Source of the DNA: Ottelia alismoides
Taxonomy: Eukaryota; Streptophyta; Magnoliopsida; Alismatales; Hydrocharitaceae
Length of the DNA: 64,000 bases
NCBI GenBank assembly: GCA_037367405.1
Contig: JAZKJV010003126.1
Span: 2,108,001-2,172,000 of the forward strand
Direction of reading: 5' to 3'
Shown: positions 41,215 through 52,793 of the stretch, piece after piece
Position numbering within the stretch: the first letter of the stretch is position 1
Layout of the letters: each line of letters begins with the position of its first letter
Notes under the pieces: model-generated
What the model was told of the DNA's origin: nothing
Databases searched by the model: none
Seen by the model: only the letters and a program-made list of their open reading frames with translations
Position numbers and translations under genes: made by a program

Positions 41215-42720
41215 GCATAGATATCAATCATGCTCAACTTGGAAGAACATCTCTGGAACGGTCCTCTGAGCAATGGCTTGGTGAAGATGTCGGCAATCTA
41301 CTCCCTTGAACTAACATGTGAAGTAGAAATCAGGCCCTGCTGGACCATATCTCTAGTGTAGTGGCAGTCTACCTCAATATGTTTTGTTCTTTCATGAAAG
41401 GTTGGATTATTGGCAATGAACAAAGCAGATTGGTTGTCACACTGTAGCTGCATGGGTAGAGGTACATCTATATGCAAGTCTTCTAGTACAGCTCAAACCC
41501 ACACCATCTTCATGTTTGCTTGTGCCATGACCCTATATTCAGATTCAGCACTAGATCTAGCCACAACAGTTTGTTTCTTGCTTTTCCAAGAAACCAAAGA
41601 GCTGCCCACAAAAACTGCAAAGCCTGAAGTAGACTTTCGATCCTTAGGGCATCGTGCGTAATATGCATCCGCACATGCCGAAATAGATAAATCTGTGTCC
41701 TTTCTAAACAGCAATCCTGATCCTGGAGAAGACTTTCGATACCTTAGTATCACATATATAGCATCCATATGTATTTGTCTTGGCTATTCCATGAACTGGC
41801 TCACTCGGCTTACTGCAAAGGCAATATCAGGTCAAGTTATAGTGATGTAAAGAAGCTTAGCCACCATTTCTCTATATCTTCTTCTGTCAACCTCCTCAGT
41901 ATCGTTGCCATATAATTTCATACTTGGATCCATAGGAGTACTTGAGGGTCGGCATCCAACCATGTCTGTTTCAATCAGCAAATCTGTAATATATCTCCTC
42001 TGAGTCATCATAAGACCCTGTGCATTCCTGACAAACTCCAGCCCCAGAAAGTATCGTAGGGTACCAAGATCCTTCGTCACAAACTGACGGCCCCAAAATG
42101 CTTTTGTCGTCTCTATCCCCTGAGCATTATCTCCTGTAACCAGAATATCATCAACATATACCATGATGACAACCGTGCCTCTAGAAGTCTTCTGAATGAA
42201 CAACGAGTGATCCGCATTTGATCTTTCGAATCCCTGTCGTTCAATTAGATGGGAAAGCTTCTGAAACCATACCCTTGGGCTCTGTTTAAGGTCATATATC
42301 GCCTTGTGAAGTCTACACACCATATGATTCTCCCCATTAGCAGCAAACCCGGTGGCTGCTGCATGTAGACTTTTTCCTGCAGATCGCCATAAAAGAATGC
42401 ATTCTTGACATCAAGTTGAAATATGGACCAGTTACGTACCACAGCAACAAACAGAAGAATGCGAAGAGTACAATGACGAGCCACTGGAGAGAATGTATCC
42501 ATATAATCCACACTATATGTTTGCGTGAAGCCTCTTGCCACAAGCCTTGCCTTGTACCTGTCAAGGCTCCCATCTGCGTGGTACTATACTGTGAATACCC
42601 ATTTGCAGCTAACGATAGATGCGCCTGAGGGAGCGGGAACCAAGCTCCATGTACCCCGTGACCGTAAAGCAGCCATTTCTTCTTCCATAGCCAACTGCCA
42701 GCAATCAATCTTCATAGCAT
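41215..42720 (-). pseudogene. Copia-D reverse transcriptase and RNase H
   Basis: RT: [63 protein letters not shown] and an intact active site YVDDILVTGDN (41832-42323). RNase H at 41410-41768 has CADAYYARCPKDRKSTSGF, in which a catalytic-region Asp is Tyr, and SSAESEYRVMAQ. Frame changes occur near 42300 and 41800, and a stop interrupts the RNase H C-terminus. Confidence 0.87.
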
Positions 42721-44296
42721 CCTGATAAGTCTATGGTATCTCCACGGAAGACAAGGCCACAGCAAATCTCTGGAAGTCCCCTGTGAGACGGTGAAAGGAA
42801 ACATGGGAAGCAAGGGATATGACGTGCAAGTACGTTTTTGCTTCCGAATAGCAACAGGGATATCACTCATCCAATGTACTTGTCGGTTCACATTCCTCCT
42901 GCATACAAGAATCCTGCACATGCACTCTATCTGACCCATCGTTAGTAATAGCATCTGAACATACCTGAGGCGTGTTGGATGATTGATGTGCAGCCTGAGC
43001 AAGAACTGACCGACGTGTACAATATTTAGGTAGTTGTAGGATAGGTGGTTGTGGTGGTGGTGGAGGTGGTGATGGGGATGACATTTGCGTGACAATCGGG
43101 ACAGGAATGGACGGAGGTGGACTCAGACTAAGAGGAGGAGGAACATAGACGTCGTCATTAGATATGGAGGAGGCCAACCTGTCACCTGCAGGTGAGATGT
43201 ACATAACTGACTCAAAAAATGTAACATCAACACTGACGAAATATTTCTTGTTTACAGGATCATAACAACGGTAAACCTTCTGAGTCCGAGAGTAAGCTAC
43301 AAAGACACACTTGACAGCTCTATGTGAGAGTTTGTCAAGTCCAAGAGACAACTGGTGAATAAAAGCAACAGCACCAAAGACACGAGGGGTAAGAAAAAAT
43401 AATTCCTTGTCTGAAAAAATAACAGAGAGAGGAATTTTCTCACCAAGGAACGAGGACGGCATACGATTCACAAGGTAACAAGTTGTAAGAACAGCATCCC
43501 CCCAAAAAGAGATAGGCGCACAACTCTGGATAAGTAGGGTTCGAGTAATATCAAGAAGATGACGGTGTTTCCTCTCGACAACTCCATTCTGTTGAGATGT
43601 GTAAGCACATGTGGTTTGATGAATAATACCTCTTGAAGAAAAGAAATGCGAGAGAGAACGAGTGCAAAATTCCAACGCATTGTCCGTTGAACATATTTGA
43701 CATGAGAGGAAAAAACATCTGCACTTCAATTTTAAGATTTTTAATAACATCCCCAGCTTCAGATTTGTTCTTTAATAGAAAAACCTACAACACACGAGAG
43801 AAGTCATCAACTACTACAAGATAAAAACATGTGTCCTTGGTGATCAGGAACACGACTCGAACCCCAAATGTCAATATGAAATAATTCAAACGGAGAGCTA
43901 CTGCTCCGACACTGACGACTAGGGAAGCTAGCTCGATGGTGCTTTCCCAACTGACAGGCTTCACACCGAAAAGGAGAACTTGGAGAAATCTGAGGCAAGA
44001 GATGATGCATCTTCTGAAGTGGGAGGTGACCAAAGCGTAGATGCCAGGTGTACGGAGAGACTGATCGGGCTGAGTAAGAGACGCCAGCATAGGAATTCCG
44101 GACCACACGATAGAGACCATCCTTCTCAGAGCCACAGCCAATCACCCTGCCCGTTAGTATGTCCTGAAATATAAGAGAAGATGGGTCAAATATAGCGCGA
44201 TAATGCAAATCCTTCGTAATCTGACTAATAGACAGTAGATTCATGGAAAAATCAAGCGCATGTACAACATTCTGTAAATGCATGGAAGGTGACAAG
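42720..44296 (-). pseudogene. Copia-D integrase, linker and part of protease
   Basis: Frame 43807-44295 gives SPSMHLQNVVHALDFSMNLL, the protease-to-integrase passage, and the HHCC segment WHLRFGHLPLQKMHHLLPQI with CEACQLGKHHRAS. Frame 42863-43750 has TDNALEFCTRSLSHFFSS with the second Asp, QQNGVVERKHRHLLDITR with the Glu, and the C-terminal KCVFVAYSRTQKVYRCYDP, then a Pro-rich linker. The first Asp is in FHIDIWGSSR. The catalytic triad is therefore intact though frames shift near 43770. Right of 44296 the protease is cut by the MITE. Confidence 0.85.
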
Positions 44297-44891
44297 CAAG
44301 GTTGCAGAAATCGGTAGTCGGTACTCGGTCGATGGGGTCACTGACTAAGGATTAATCGGCAGTCGGGCAACTAATCGGATTTAGTCGGTCATTAGTCGGT
44401 TTTGAATATTTTATTTATTTTTAATATATAAATCATTATTTATACATATATTTTTATATATTTGCAATATAAATCCTTTTTGTATACATATATCCTTATA
44501 TATTTGCATAGATTTTAACATTTTTTATACTATTATAAGGAAACAAAAGGAGTAGTTGACTTTAAATATAACATTAAGCATATTAGAATAGATTTGTTTT
44601 TAAAAAAAGCAAAAAATAAAAAATATAAAAAACATCTATGTAAAAGTCGGCCGAGTAATCGGCCAACTAGTCGGCCCTATTAGTCGGGTTAACCGACTAA
44701 TGGTCGATCAGGCCTAGTCGAGTCGGCTACCCCTCCGCCCCCCCCCTCATGATTTATACATATATTCTTATATATTTGCAATCTAAATCCTTTTTGTATA
44801 CATATATCCTTATATATTTGCATAGATTTTAACATTTTTTATACTATTATAAGGAAACAAAAGTAGTTGACTTTAAATATAACATTAAGCA

Positions 44892-45155
44892 TGTTGAAAT
44901 CAGAGAAGCGGAAGCAGAATCGATAAATAAAGAACATAAACATAAAGAACAGAAAGATTTACGTGGAACCCTACTCCCTAAGGAGCGGGATGAAACCACG
45001 GAAGAAGCCTCAATGGGGCGGATAATCTATTAGAATTCTCAATGAGTACAGGGGATGTGGGGCTCCTTATATAGGTGCTCAAGTCAGAATATTCTATAGG
45101 ATATTCTCTATAGAATATTCTCTTAACAAATAGCCACACAGAATATTCTCTAACA
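44892..45155 (-). repeat. 3' LTR of coding-poor element 2
   Basis: 264 bp, TGTTGAAATCAG to CTCTAACA. It contains repeated GAATATTCT words (45090-45150) and CTTATATAGG as a possible promoter box. Confidence 0.9.
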
Positions 45156-46749
45156 CTCCCCCTCAAGCTAGAGCTGAGAAAGCTGCAGCTTGCAACAAAA
45201 AAGAAAGTACACAACACATCTTCACACGATACATCACAAGAAGAATACAAGTCCGTTGCTGGTAGAAGACCTCGCATGAGGACGGGTCTGCAGCTTTCAG
45301 GTCATCGGAACGTATCTCTGTCATGCCTGTAGAACCGCTGCGATATCAGGTCACTGGAACATATCTCTGTCGTGCGTGGAGAAGAATCGCTGCATAAGAA
45401 GTTCAGTGCGGGAACTGATCGGGTCGTAAAAGAAGAAGTATACGCCTCGACGAAGAAGTTGATGCTCGGTGAAGATGGATGATCTTGTATTAATCTGGAG
45501 TGTCGATCTGTTGTGCAGATGTCATGAAGAATATGTCATTTCTGACTCCCCCTTTCTCTTACACTTGATAGAATAAAAATCATGAAACATCAAGTTGCGA
45601 GAAATCAAAAGAATAACATGATATTTTTTTGTAATCATTCATTTTCATCATTTTTTTTTGCACTTCATCTTTTTTTTGTTTTTTTTACGTACGGTCTTTT
45701 TTTACGTAGCCTCTCTTTTTCTTTTTCTTTTTTAATCTCCCCCTCTTTTTTTCTCAACAGGCCCTTCTTCTTCATTTTTTTTTGCAATAACCTCGGCCCA
45801 CCGCGCCCAAAAGAGTGCAACAGAATATTTTTTTTGATTTAATACGCGACTGCCGTTTAGGGTTCCACTTGCAAACCCTATTCTAAATGTCGCTCCCCCG
45901 ATGGGGTCACTTCCTGTTGGGAGCGCCGCCGCCCAGGACCTTGGATGGAAGGGCTCGGCGTCAAGGGGGGGCTGCTGGAGGCCGCCTGCACGCCTGCACG
46001 ATGAAGGAGAGGAACCTGCGCCACCTGGAGAGAGTCTCCGTCTGGAGGAGGGAGCGCCGACGGTTGCCACGCTGCGGGAGCACGCGACCTTGATTGACGA
46101 GGAGCACGAAAGGCTCCGCCTGCACGAAGACGCGCAACTGGCTCTGGGTGAGACATCGCGCGGAGAGGAGATTCCGCCTGGGGCAGAATCGGTGCGATGG
46201 AGTTGCGCATCGCCTGTGGAGGTGCTCTGCGCGTGGCAGGAGTTGCATCGTGCGAGGAGGATGCTATGCTGGAGCGCCGCCAGCGAGAGGAGGAGGCGAT
46301 TGCCGCCTGGGGTTTGCGTCTGCCGCCCCGAGGGTCGCACGTGATTGGAAAGAACCGAGGGGCTGCGAGCTGCTTGCTGCCTGGGCTCGCATGGTGATTG
46401 CGTCACCGCTGCCCAGGGGAAGATGCGGAGGAGGCGGTGCCTCCGCCTGGAAGATTCGGCGCGCCTGGGAGGAGGAGCACACGGCCTGGAGGCTCTGGAG
46501 ATCGAAGATGGTCCTTGACCGATGGGAGCGCCTTGGCCGATGGCGCCACTTGGGGCTGTGCGGCTTTTGAAGATGCGGATGCTTGGAATCGGTTGGAGCT
46601 TCCTCCTGGAAGAAGATTGCGAGAGGTTGCGCCTGGAGCACGATATGGTGGGTCCGTCTTTGGGTTCTCCTCATGATCATAAGAAATGAATCTTCATGAA
46701 TAAAATATTCAATCCCGACATCAAACATGACATTCCCGAGAATCGACTC

Positions 46750-47025
46750 GCTCTGATACCATGTTGAAATCAGAGAAGCGGAAGCAGAATCGATAAATAA
46801 AGAACATAAACATAAAGAACAGAAAGATTTACGTGGAACCCTACTCCCTAAGGAGCGGGATGAAACCATGGGAGAAGCCTCAATGGGGCGGATAATCTAT
46901 TAGAATTCTCAATGAGTACAGGGGATGTGGGGCTCCTTATATAGGTGCTCAAGTCAGAATATTCTATAGGATATTCTCTATAGAATATTCTCTTAACAAA
47001 TAGCCACACAGAATATTCTCTAACA
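46750..47025 (-). repeat. Primer-binding site and 5' LTR of coding-poor element 2
   Basis: GCTCTGATACCA (46750-46761, exact initiator-Met complement) abuts the LTR at 46762-47025, which has the same length as the other copy and differs at about two bases. Confidence 0.9.
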
Positions 47026-47245
47026 AAGCATATTAGAATAGATTTGTTTTTAAAAAAAGAAAAAAATAAAAATATAAAAAACATCTATGTAAAAGTCGGC
47101 CGAGTAATCGGCCAACTAGTCGGCCCTATTAGGCGGGTTGACCGACTAATGGCCGATCAGGCCTAGTCGACTCGGCTACCCATCCGCGCCCTCCCCCCTC
47201 CCCCGACTCGACTAGTCTACCGATTTTTACAACAGTGGTGACAAG

Positions 47246-48403
47246 GTAATCTCCCCCTGTCCAATGATGGGGGAATGAGTCTCATCAGCTATGATCGCTG
47301 ACCATCCTGGTGGAATGTCTCTGTATGACTCAAGTCTATCTCTGTCGCGGCAAAGATGATGTGTTCCGCTGGAGTCCATAATCCATTCTGAGATATTATG
47401 ACAGGATGTAAAAGCAGAAGCACTACCTGAGGTGCTAGCAGAGGCAGAAGTACTGGAAGATGCTGAAGCAGCAATATCTGAAGAACCTCCTGGAGAATTT
47501 GTAGATGTTGGAGGCATAATATCGCACAATTGCACCACGAGCTCCTCAAACCTGTGATCAAAAGTGGATGTCGACGGAGATGCAACAGGCTCGGCTACGC
47601 GCGCTGATGCTGGAAACCCATTCTTAGAATAGCATGTATCCTCAGAATGACCTGTGCGATGGCAAAAAGTGCATGGTTGGTGAAAACAACAACCTCGACC
47701 ACGAGGTCCACGTCCACGGAATGAAGACTGACCACCTCTCCTGCGTGACACAACCATCGTCGAAGGTGGTGGAGTAGAAGTACTGAAGGAGACAGAGGCG
47801 GCTAAGCCTCCGGTAAACTTCCTTCATAGGAGGAATGGTAGCATCGGCAAGTATCTGTGATCGGGCAGCCTCATATTCAGGATCAAGAGCTGCAAGCAGT
47901 ACCCCCACCATGGTAACATTCCGGAAAGTCTTCTGCTGCTCAGGGTGGCCGTAAGAGGTATAGTAATGTAGAGTTCCTCAAACATCCCCCGTAGGGATGT
48001 ATACAAGGAATGTAGTGGTCGAGCATTCTGTTTCATGGTGAATATGTCATGCTGGAGCTGTAACATCTTCGTCTAATTTCGCAACTGTGAATAAGTGGCC
48101 GCCAGGATGTCCCACATCGCCTTAGCAGTGGGTTGATGGAGAACATCATTTGTAATCTCCATCGACAATGTGCCTGAGAGTCAGACCTTGGCATATGAAT
48201 CATCAGCCTCCCAGGAGGCATAGATCCTAGTCTTCGCTGCCGAATCTTCTCGGTAAGGATGTGCTTCTTACCATTCGACTTCATGAGGCTCATGAACTGC
48301 ATCGCTTAGAGCTCATAATTCGTCCAATCCATCTTGACTATTGGCGCAGGACCTTTGAACGTGCCTATGGAGGGCATATCGACTTTGTTTTCTGACATGT
48401 CGG
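47246..48403 (-). pseudogene. Copia-D gag and protease start
   Basis: From the right: MSENKVDMPSIGTFKGPAP, a stop in YELxAMQFMSLMKSNGKK, LHSLYTSLRGMFEELY, a zinc knuckle CTFCHRTGHSEDTC with all four metal ligands, and the protease signature WIMDSSGTHHLCRD, where DSG has an extra Ser. The frame then reads IIGQGEITLSPLL into the MITE target duplication and resumes at 44295 with SPSMHLQNV. At least four frameshifts lie between 47640 and 48300. Confidence 0.85.
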
Positions 48404-48752
48404 CGGAGACGAAGAACTAGGATCCGTAGACCAACAGAAAATTATCTACATAAACTGTATAGGATTTGAGTGCATATGTAGATGTTACACACTCAAATCC
48501 ATGGAGAGAGAGAGGCCGGCGGAAGGGTAGGCGCTGACGTTGGAGAGGGGAGCCCGGCGATAGAGGGCCCCGACGGTGTGGAGGGAGGTCCCAGCGGCGG
48601 AGGGAGGGCTTAGCGGCGGAGGGAGGACCCGGCAGTGGAGGGGGATCCCGGCGGCGGGAAAAAGAGGGGAGAAAGGCAGCGGCGGTGCCGAGAAGGGGAG
48701 AGAGGGTGGGGGCGGCGGTGAGAAGGGTTAGGATTTTAGGGTTATGGTTTTG

Positions 48753-48908
48753 GCTCTAATACCATGTTGGTGGAAAAGAGTAATATGTTTATTCCATGAA
48801 ACCCTAGGCTCTCTTATATAGAGAGGACCCATGGATAAATTATATTAGAGTTTATCAGAAAAGTAAAAATAGAATAAACGATACACCGATTACATAATTA
48901 TCTCGACA
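48753..48908 (-). repeat. Copia-D primer-binding site and 5' LTR
   Basis: GCTCTAATACCA (48753-48764, one mismatch to the initiator-Met complement) abuts the LTR at 48765-48908. The leader at 48404-48752 is GC-rich and non-coding. Confidence 0.88.
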
Positions 48909-49055
48909 GTTACGAAAAGGCATCCTAGTCATTTTTTTTTGAAAGCCTGAAACGAGGGGGATACACTCGTTGGTGCTCGCCCCAAGGTTTTATTCAAAAA
49001 AACGAAGATAGAAGCAAGGAGGAAAATACAAATGCACGCCCACACTAGAGAGCAA

Positions 49056-52000
49056 TTACAGAACCCATTCTTCCACCAAACGCTTGGCATGAATTCCCAT
49101 GTTCTCCTTATAGAACCGCTGGCCCGAGAACAGCAAATCTTTCCTGCCTCGCCAAACCGCCCACAATATGGCCAAAGGATACAGTAACTCCCTCCTCGAC
49201 CTATCTTTATTTGCCAGAAGCGTGTTACAGAACGATTGGAGATCCTCAGTGCAGCACCAGGCCAAACCGGCCCCCTGCCAAATTTGAATCACCATGGGGC
49301 ACTTGAAGAAGAGGTATTCCACGGATTCAATCGCCTCGCTGCATATAAGGCACCTGTCAGAGACGATTCCCAAAAGCCTGGCACATCGGTCCCTCGTCAT
49401 CAGCCTCTGTCTCCTGAACAGCCAAAGGAAGAAACCAATTCTCTCCGGAAGCTTGAGAGCCCACAAGAACGCACAATCACGGATCAGAATCTCCGATTGG
49501 GACGGCGGCGGCCTGCTGATAGCCCCAAACGCTTTCTTGACCGTGAACAGGCCCTCACACCAACTCCAGTGGTCCCGCCCCACCGATGGGCGCCCTACCT
49601 CCCTCACAGCATCCAGCACGGTCAAGAAATCTCCCAGTCTTTGGTCGGAGAAGTTGGCGGAGAAAGTCGGGCACCAATTACCATCTGACCAGCAATCTGC
49701 CACCGAAATGAATTTGTCTTCAGCAAGAGCAAACAAGCGGGGGAAACGCGAATGAAGCTCTCCACCCCCCGTCCAATCGTCCGACCAAAAGGAGAAGGAT
49801 TCGCCCCTCCCTAGGATCGGCTTAAAAAGTGCAATATTTTTCAAGAAAACCTCTACGACCCCCCTCCAAAAGGGGTTGGGAGAGCCCAAGCGGTCGACCT
49901 GCGCCGCCCCCCCCCACATCATAGATCCTACGCACCACATCACAGCAAAGATCCTCCCCCGGGCCCCAAATTCTAATAGCCCACTTAAGCAACAAGGCGT
50001 CGTTCATTTGCTCGAGCGACTTTACCCCCAACCCACTCTGATCCTTCTTGTTCGTAATATCCTCCCACCCAACAAGGTGAACCCCCCTCAACCCACCCTT
50101 CTGCTTTCCCCATAAGAAGGCGCGCATTCACTTTTCCATACGAACTCTAATTCCTTTTGGAATATGCCGATTCGATAGGAAGTAAATCGGAATGGACGAC
50201 AGTACTGCCTTTAGAAGGACCAGACGCCCCCCCTCGACAGGACAGCGGACTTCCATCCCGCCAACTTCGCCTCCACCTTCTCCACAACTCTGAGCCAGTC
50301 TCTCGTCCTCGTTCTGCCCGTAGTCAAGGGCATTCCCAAATAGTCCATCGGCAAGGAAGAACAACCCGAGCCCAACGCCTGTGCACATGCGTTGGCCTCC
50401 TAAAAAGAGAGACCGAAAGGGATGATCATCGACTTGTTATCATTCCTAAGCAACCCGGACAGCTCACTATAGATCTCCAGAGCCATGGCCATGCCACTGG
50501 CCTCCTCCAGGCCCCCTTCAATGAAGAAGAGGGTATCGTCGGCATACTGCAGAAGCGGGACCAGCACGCCTCCCCGCGAATACCCATTTGAGAGCCCGCG
50601 GTTGACCACACGAAACACAATATTACTCAGGACGTCCGCTGCTAGGATAAACAACATAGGCGCAAGAGGGCAACCCTGGCACACCCCCCTTCGGGGTTGA
50701 ACCAAACCCCCCTCCGGCCGGCCATTCACCATGATCGAAAACGAGGACGCAGTAATACACCGCCTCATCCAAGTGATCCACTTCTACGGGAACCCCCTTC
50801 TCCGAAGCACCGACCAGAGGAACCTCTAATCCAGGCTATCGTAAGCCTTCGCAAAGTCCACCTTCCAAAGAACACCGCGCTTGCCCCTCCTCTGTCAATC
50901 CGCAATGATCTCAGATGCAAGAGTGAGGCAGTCCGAGATCTGCCTCCCTGGAATGAAGACCGATTGCATCGGTGAGACAATACTGTCAAGAACGCAGCTC
51001 AGCCTGCTAGCGAGTACCTTTGCAGTAATTAGATATAGGGCGTTAGAGACCGCGATGGGGCGAAAATCGTCAATGGAATCCGGTGTCGATGATTTGGGCA
51101 GCAAGATGATAAGCGCACGGTTAACCCTATCGAATCCCGCATTGCCCAGACAGAACTCAGAGACCACGTCCAACACCTCATTGCCGACGAGATCCCAAAA
51201 GTCCTTATAGAAAGACACCGGAAAGCCATCAGGGCCAGGGGCAGCGTCAGCATTCAGGTCCCACACCGCATCTTTAAGCTCTTCCAGGGTCACGTCCCGA
51301 GTGAGCATGTCGCAGAAGGGGTCCGCCACAGGCGTCGTATGGAGGCCCAACCATCTCCACGTCCTCGGAATAGTTCTTGAAGAGACGCCCTTAAAGTGAT
51401 TAGCAATAGCTCTCCTCATCTCTTTGTTCCTCTCCACGCGGACACCACCAATCGATATGGAGCGCAGCGCATTGGACCTGCGCCTTCCACAAGCAACACG
51501 ATGGAAGAAAGTCGTATTTGCGTCCCCCTCCCTCAGCCACACATTTCTCGACCTCTTTCTCCATTCTGTGACTCTCATCCTATCCTCCAAAGAAACTTTC
51601 TTCTTAGCAGCTACGCGACAAGCCAATTCGTTTACCGAGAGTTCCCTAAGATCCTCCAACGCATCGAAGCTCTGAATGATCTCCTCCGCCTCCTTCCTCA
51701 AAGCGCACCTGGCCGCCCTAGACTCTCTCTTGAAAGCAGCTAGCCGTACCCGTAAAGAAGATAACTTCTGAACAAAACAAGATGCGGCGGACCCATAGAC
51801 AACCACGCCTGTCCAGTGCGATGCCACCAACTCCCTAAAGTTATCCTCCAACATCTAGCATTTTTCATACCTAAAAAACCCCTATGCGCAGGGGCAACAC
51901 CAGAGGACCAAACAATTGGAGTGTGATCTGATAAAGTCCGCGCTTTGGCCTCTACGCAAGATAGCGCAAAAGCTTCCAGGATCTCGTTCGAAGCCAAGAA

Positions 52001-52587
52001 GCGGTCAATACGCGACCGAGAGTTGGTACTTCTCCAAGTATAAGCGACGTCTTGCGCATCCATAACCTCAAGACCCAGAGAATCAACAGTATCCGCAAAA
52101 TCGAGCGAGCCCGGGTCCTGCCCCCGGGCCTATTCGACGTCAGTAAAGTAATAACGTTGAAATCCCCCCCAATGAGCCAAGGGACTTCCTCGATTGACAT
52201 GCCCGCCGCAAGAAGATCCTCCCAGATTTCCCCCTGAAGCATATTACAACAAGGACCATATACACATGATACAGCCACCGGCAAAGAGGAAGCCGTACAT
52301 ACCAGAATCACCGCCAGCACGTGCCTCCCACGAATCACAGAGTCGAAAGCCATGGTCGAAGCATGCCACGCCACCAGCAATCCACCCGACGATCCCACGG
52401 CATCTACCGTTCTGTACTGATCAATGCACCCCACGCCAAAAGATCTCCACATGTCATCAGTAAGTGACTGAAGCTTCGTCTCCTGTAACATAACGACGCC
52501 GCATCCCCATTCAGTGAATCTGGACCCCACAAGCCTCCGTTTTTCCGGGTCACCGAGCCCGCGAACATTGCAGGAAAGAATTTTCAT
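49056..52587 (-). pseudogene. LINE-4 ORF2: endonuclease, RT and zf-RVT
   Basis: It starts MKILSCNVRGLGDPEKRR at 52587, with the ATG overlapping the ORF1 stop. Endonuclease: QETKLQS, VSCVYGPC, WLIGGDFNV (intact metal-binding Asp), SRSRIDRFLAS and SDHTPIVWSSG, with a frameshift near 52130. RT at 50895-51854: DGFPVSFYKDFWDLVGNEVL, RPIAVSNALYLITAKVLASR and QSVFIPGRQISDC. After shifts, 50400-50768 holds VNGRPEGGLVQPRRGVCQGC and the intact active site QYADDTLFF. The zf-RVT domain at 49056-49943 has DHWSWCEGLFTVKKAF, LPERIGFFLWLFRRQRLMTR and CLICSEAIESVEYLFFKCP. All key catalytic residues I can see are conserved, but at least five frame breaks disable it. Confidence 0.9.
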
Positions 52588-52793
52588 TTGGGACCGTCGA
52601 GTCTCCCATGGAGTTGGGCCATACCCGCGGCCTTTGCAATGAGAATCTTTAACGGAGGGCAAGGTTGCGCCTCCGCACGCGATGACTTGGACATGTTCCT
52701 TCTTCTGTATCTGTGAACCCCTCAGGATCCGGATACCCGTTTACGCGCATTTCGCAATATTTCATTCACATTGATCGCAGAAGTCGTAGAAAA

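Larger units (their letters stand above)
44892..47025 (-). mobile_element. Coding-poor LTR retrotransposon, family member 2
   Basis: 2.13 kb, with 264-bp LTRs, primer site at 46750-46761, polypurine tract complement CTCCCCCTCAAG at 45156 and a 5-bp duplication AAGCA (44887-44891 and 47026-47030). The LTRs differ at only about two positions, so it is recent. The interior has the same plan as member 1: a T-rich tract (45590-45840) next to the polypurine tract and a GC-rich core (about 45850-46640). No pol or gag motif is present; the longest ORFs (for example 45732-46406 minus) are low-complexity Ser/Arg/Pro-rich and resemble nothing I know. Confidence 0.9.
44297..47237. mobile_element. hAT-like MITE with an internal duplication, split by an LTR element
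   Basis: Terminal repeats CAAGGTTGCAGAAATCGG and (right end, complement) CACTGTTGTAAAAATCGG; 8-bp duplication GTGACAAG at 44289-44296 and 47238-47245. It is homologous to the MITE at 33404. Inside, a block of about 310 bp (44434-44746) is repeated from 44754 onward, and the second copy is interrupted at 44891 by the LTR element that ends at 47025. Without that element the MITE is about 0.8 kb. TAGTCGG-type words crowd both ends. Confidence 0.85.
41054..48908 (-). mobile_element. Copia-D: old copia element holding a MITE and a coding-poor LTR element
   Basis: It is bounded by 144-bp LTRs and GTTAT (41049-41053) / GTTAC (48909-48913), a 5-bp duplication with one mismatch. The LTRs differ at roughly a dozen positions, so it is the oldest datable insertion here. 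It is a member of the Copia-A family with all domains (gag, protease, integrase, RT, RNase H) but many stops. The MITE at 44297-47237 splits the protease region. It interrupts Copia-E. Confidence 0.9.
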
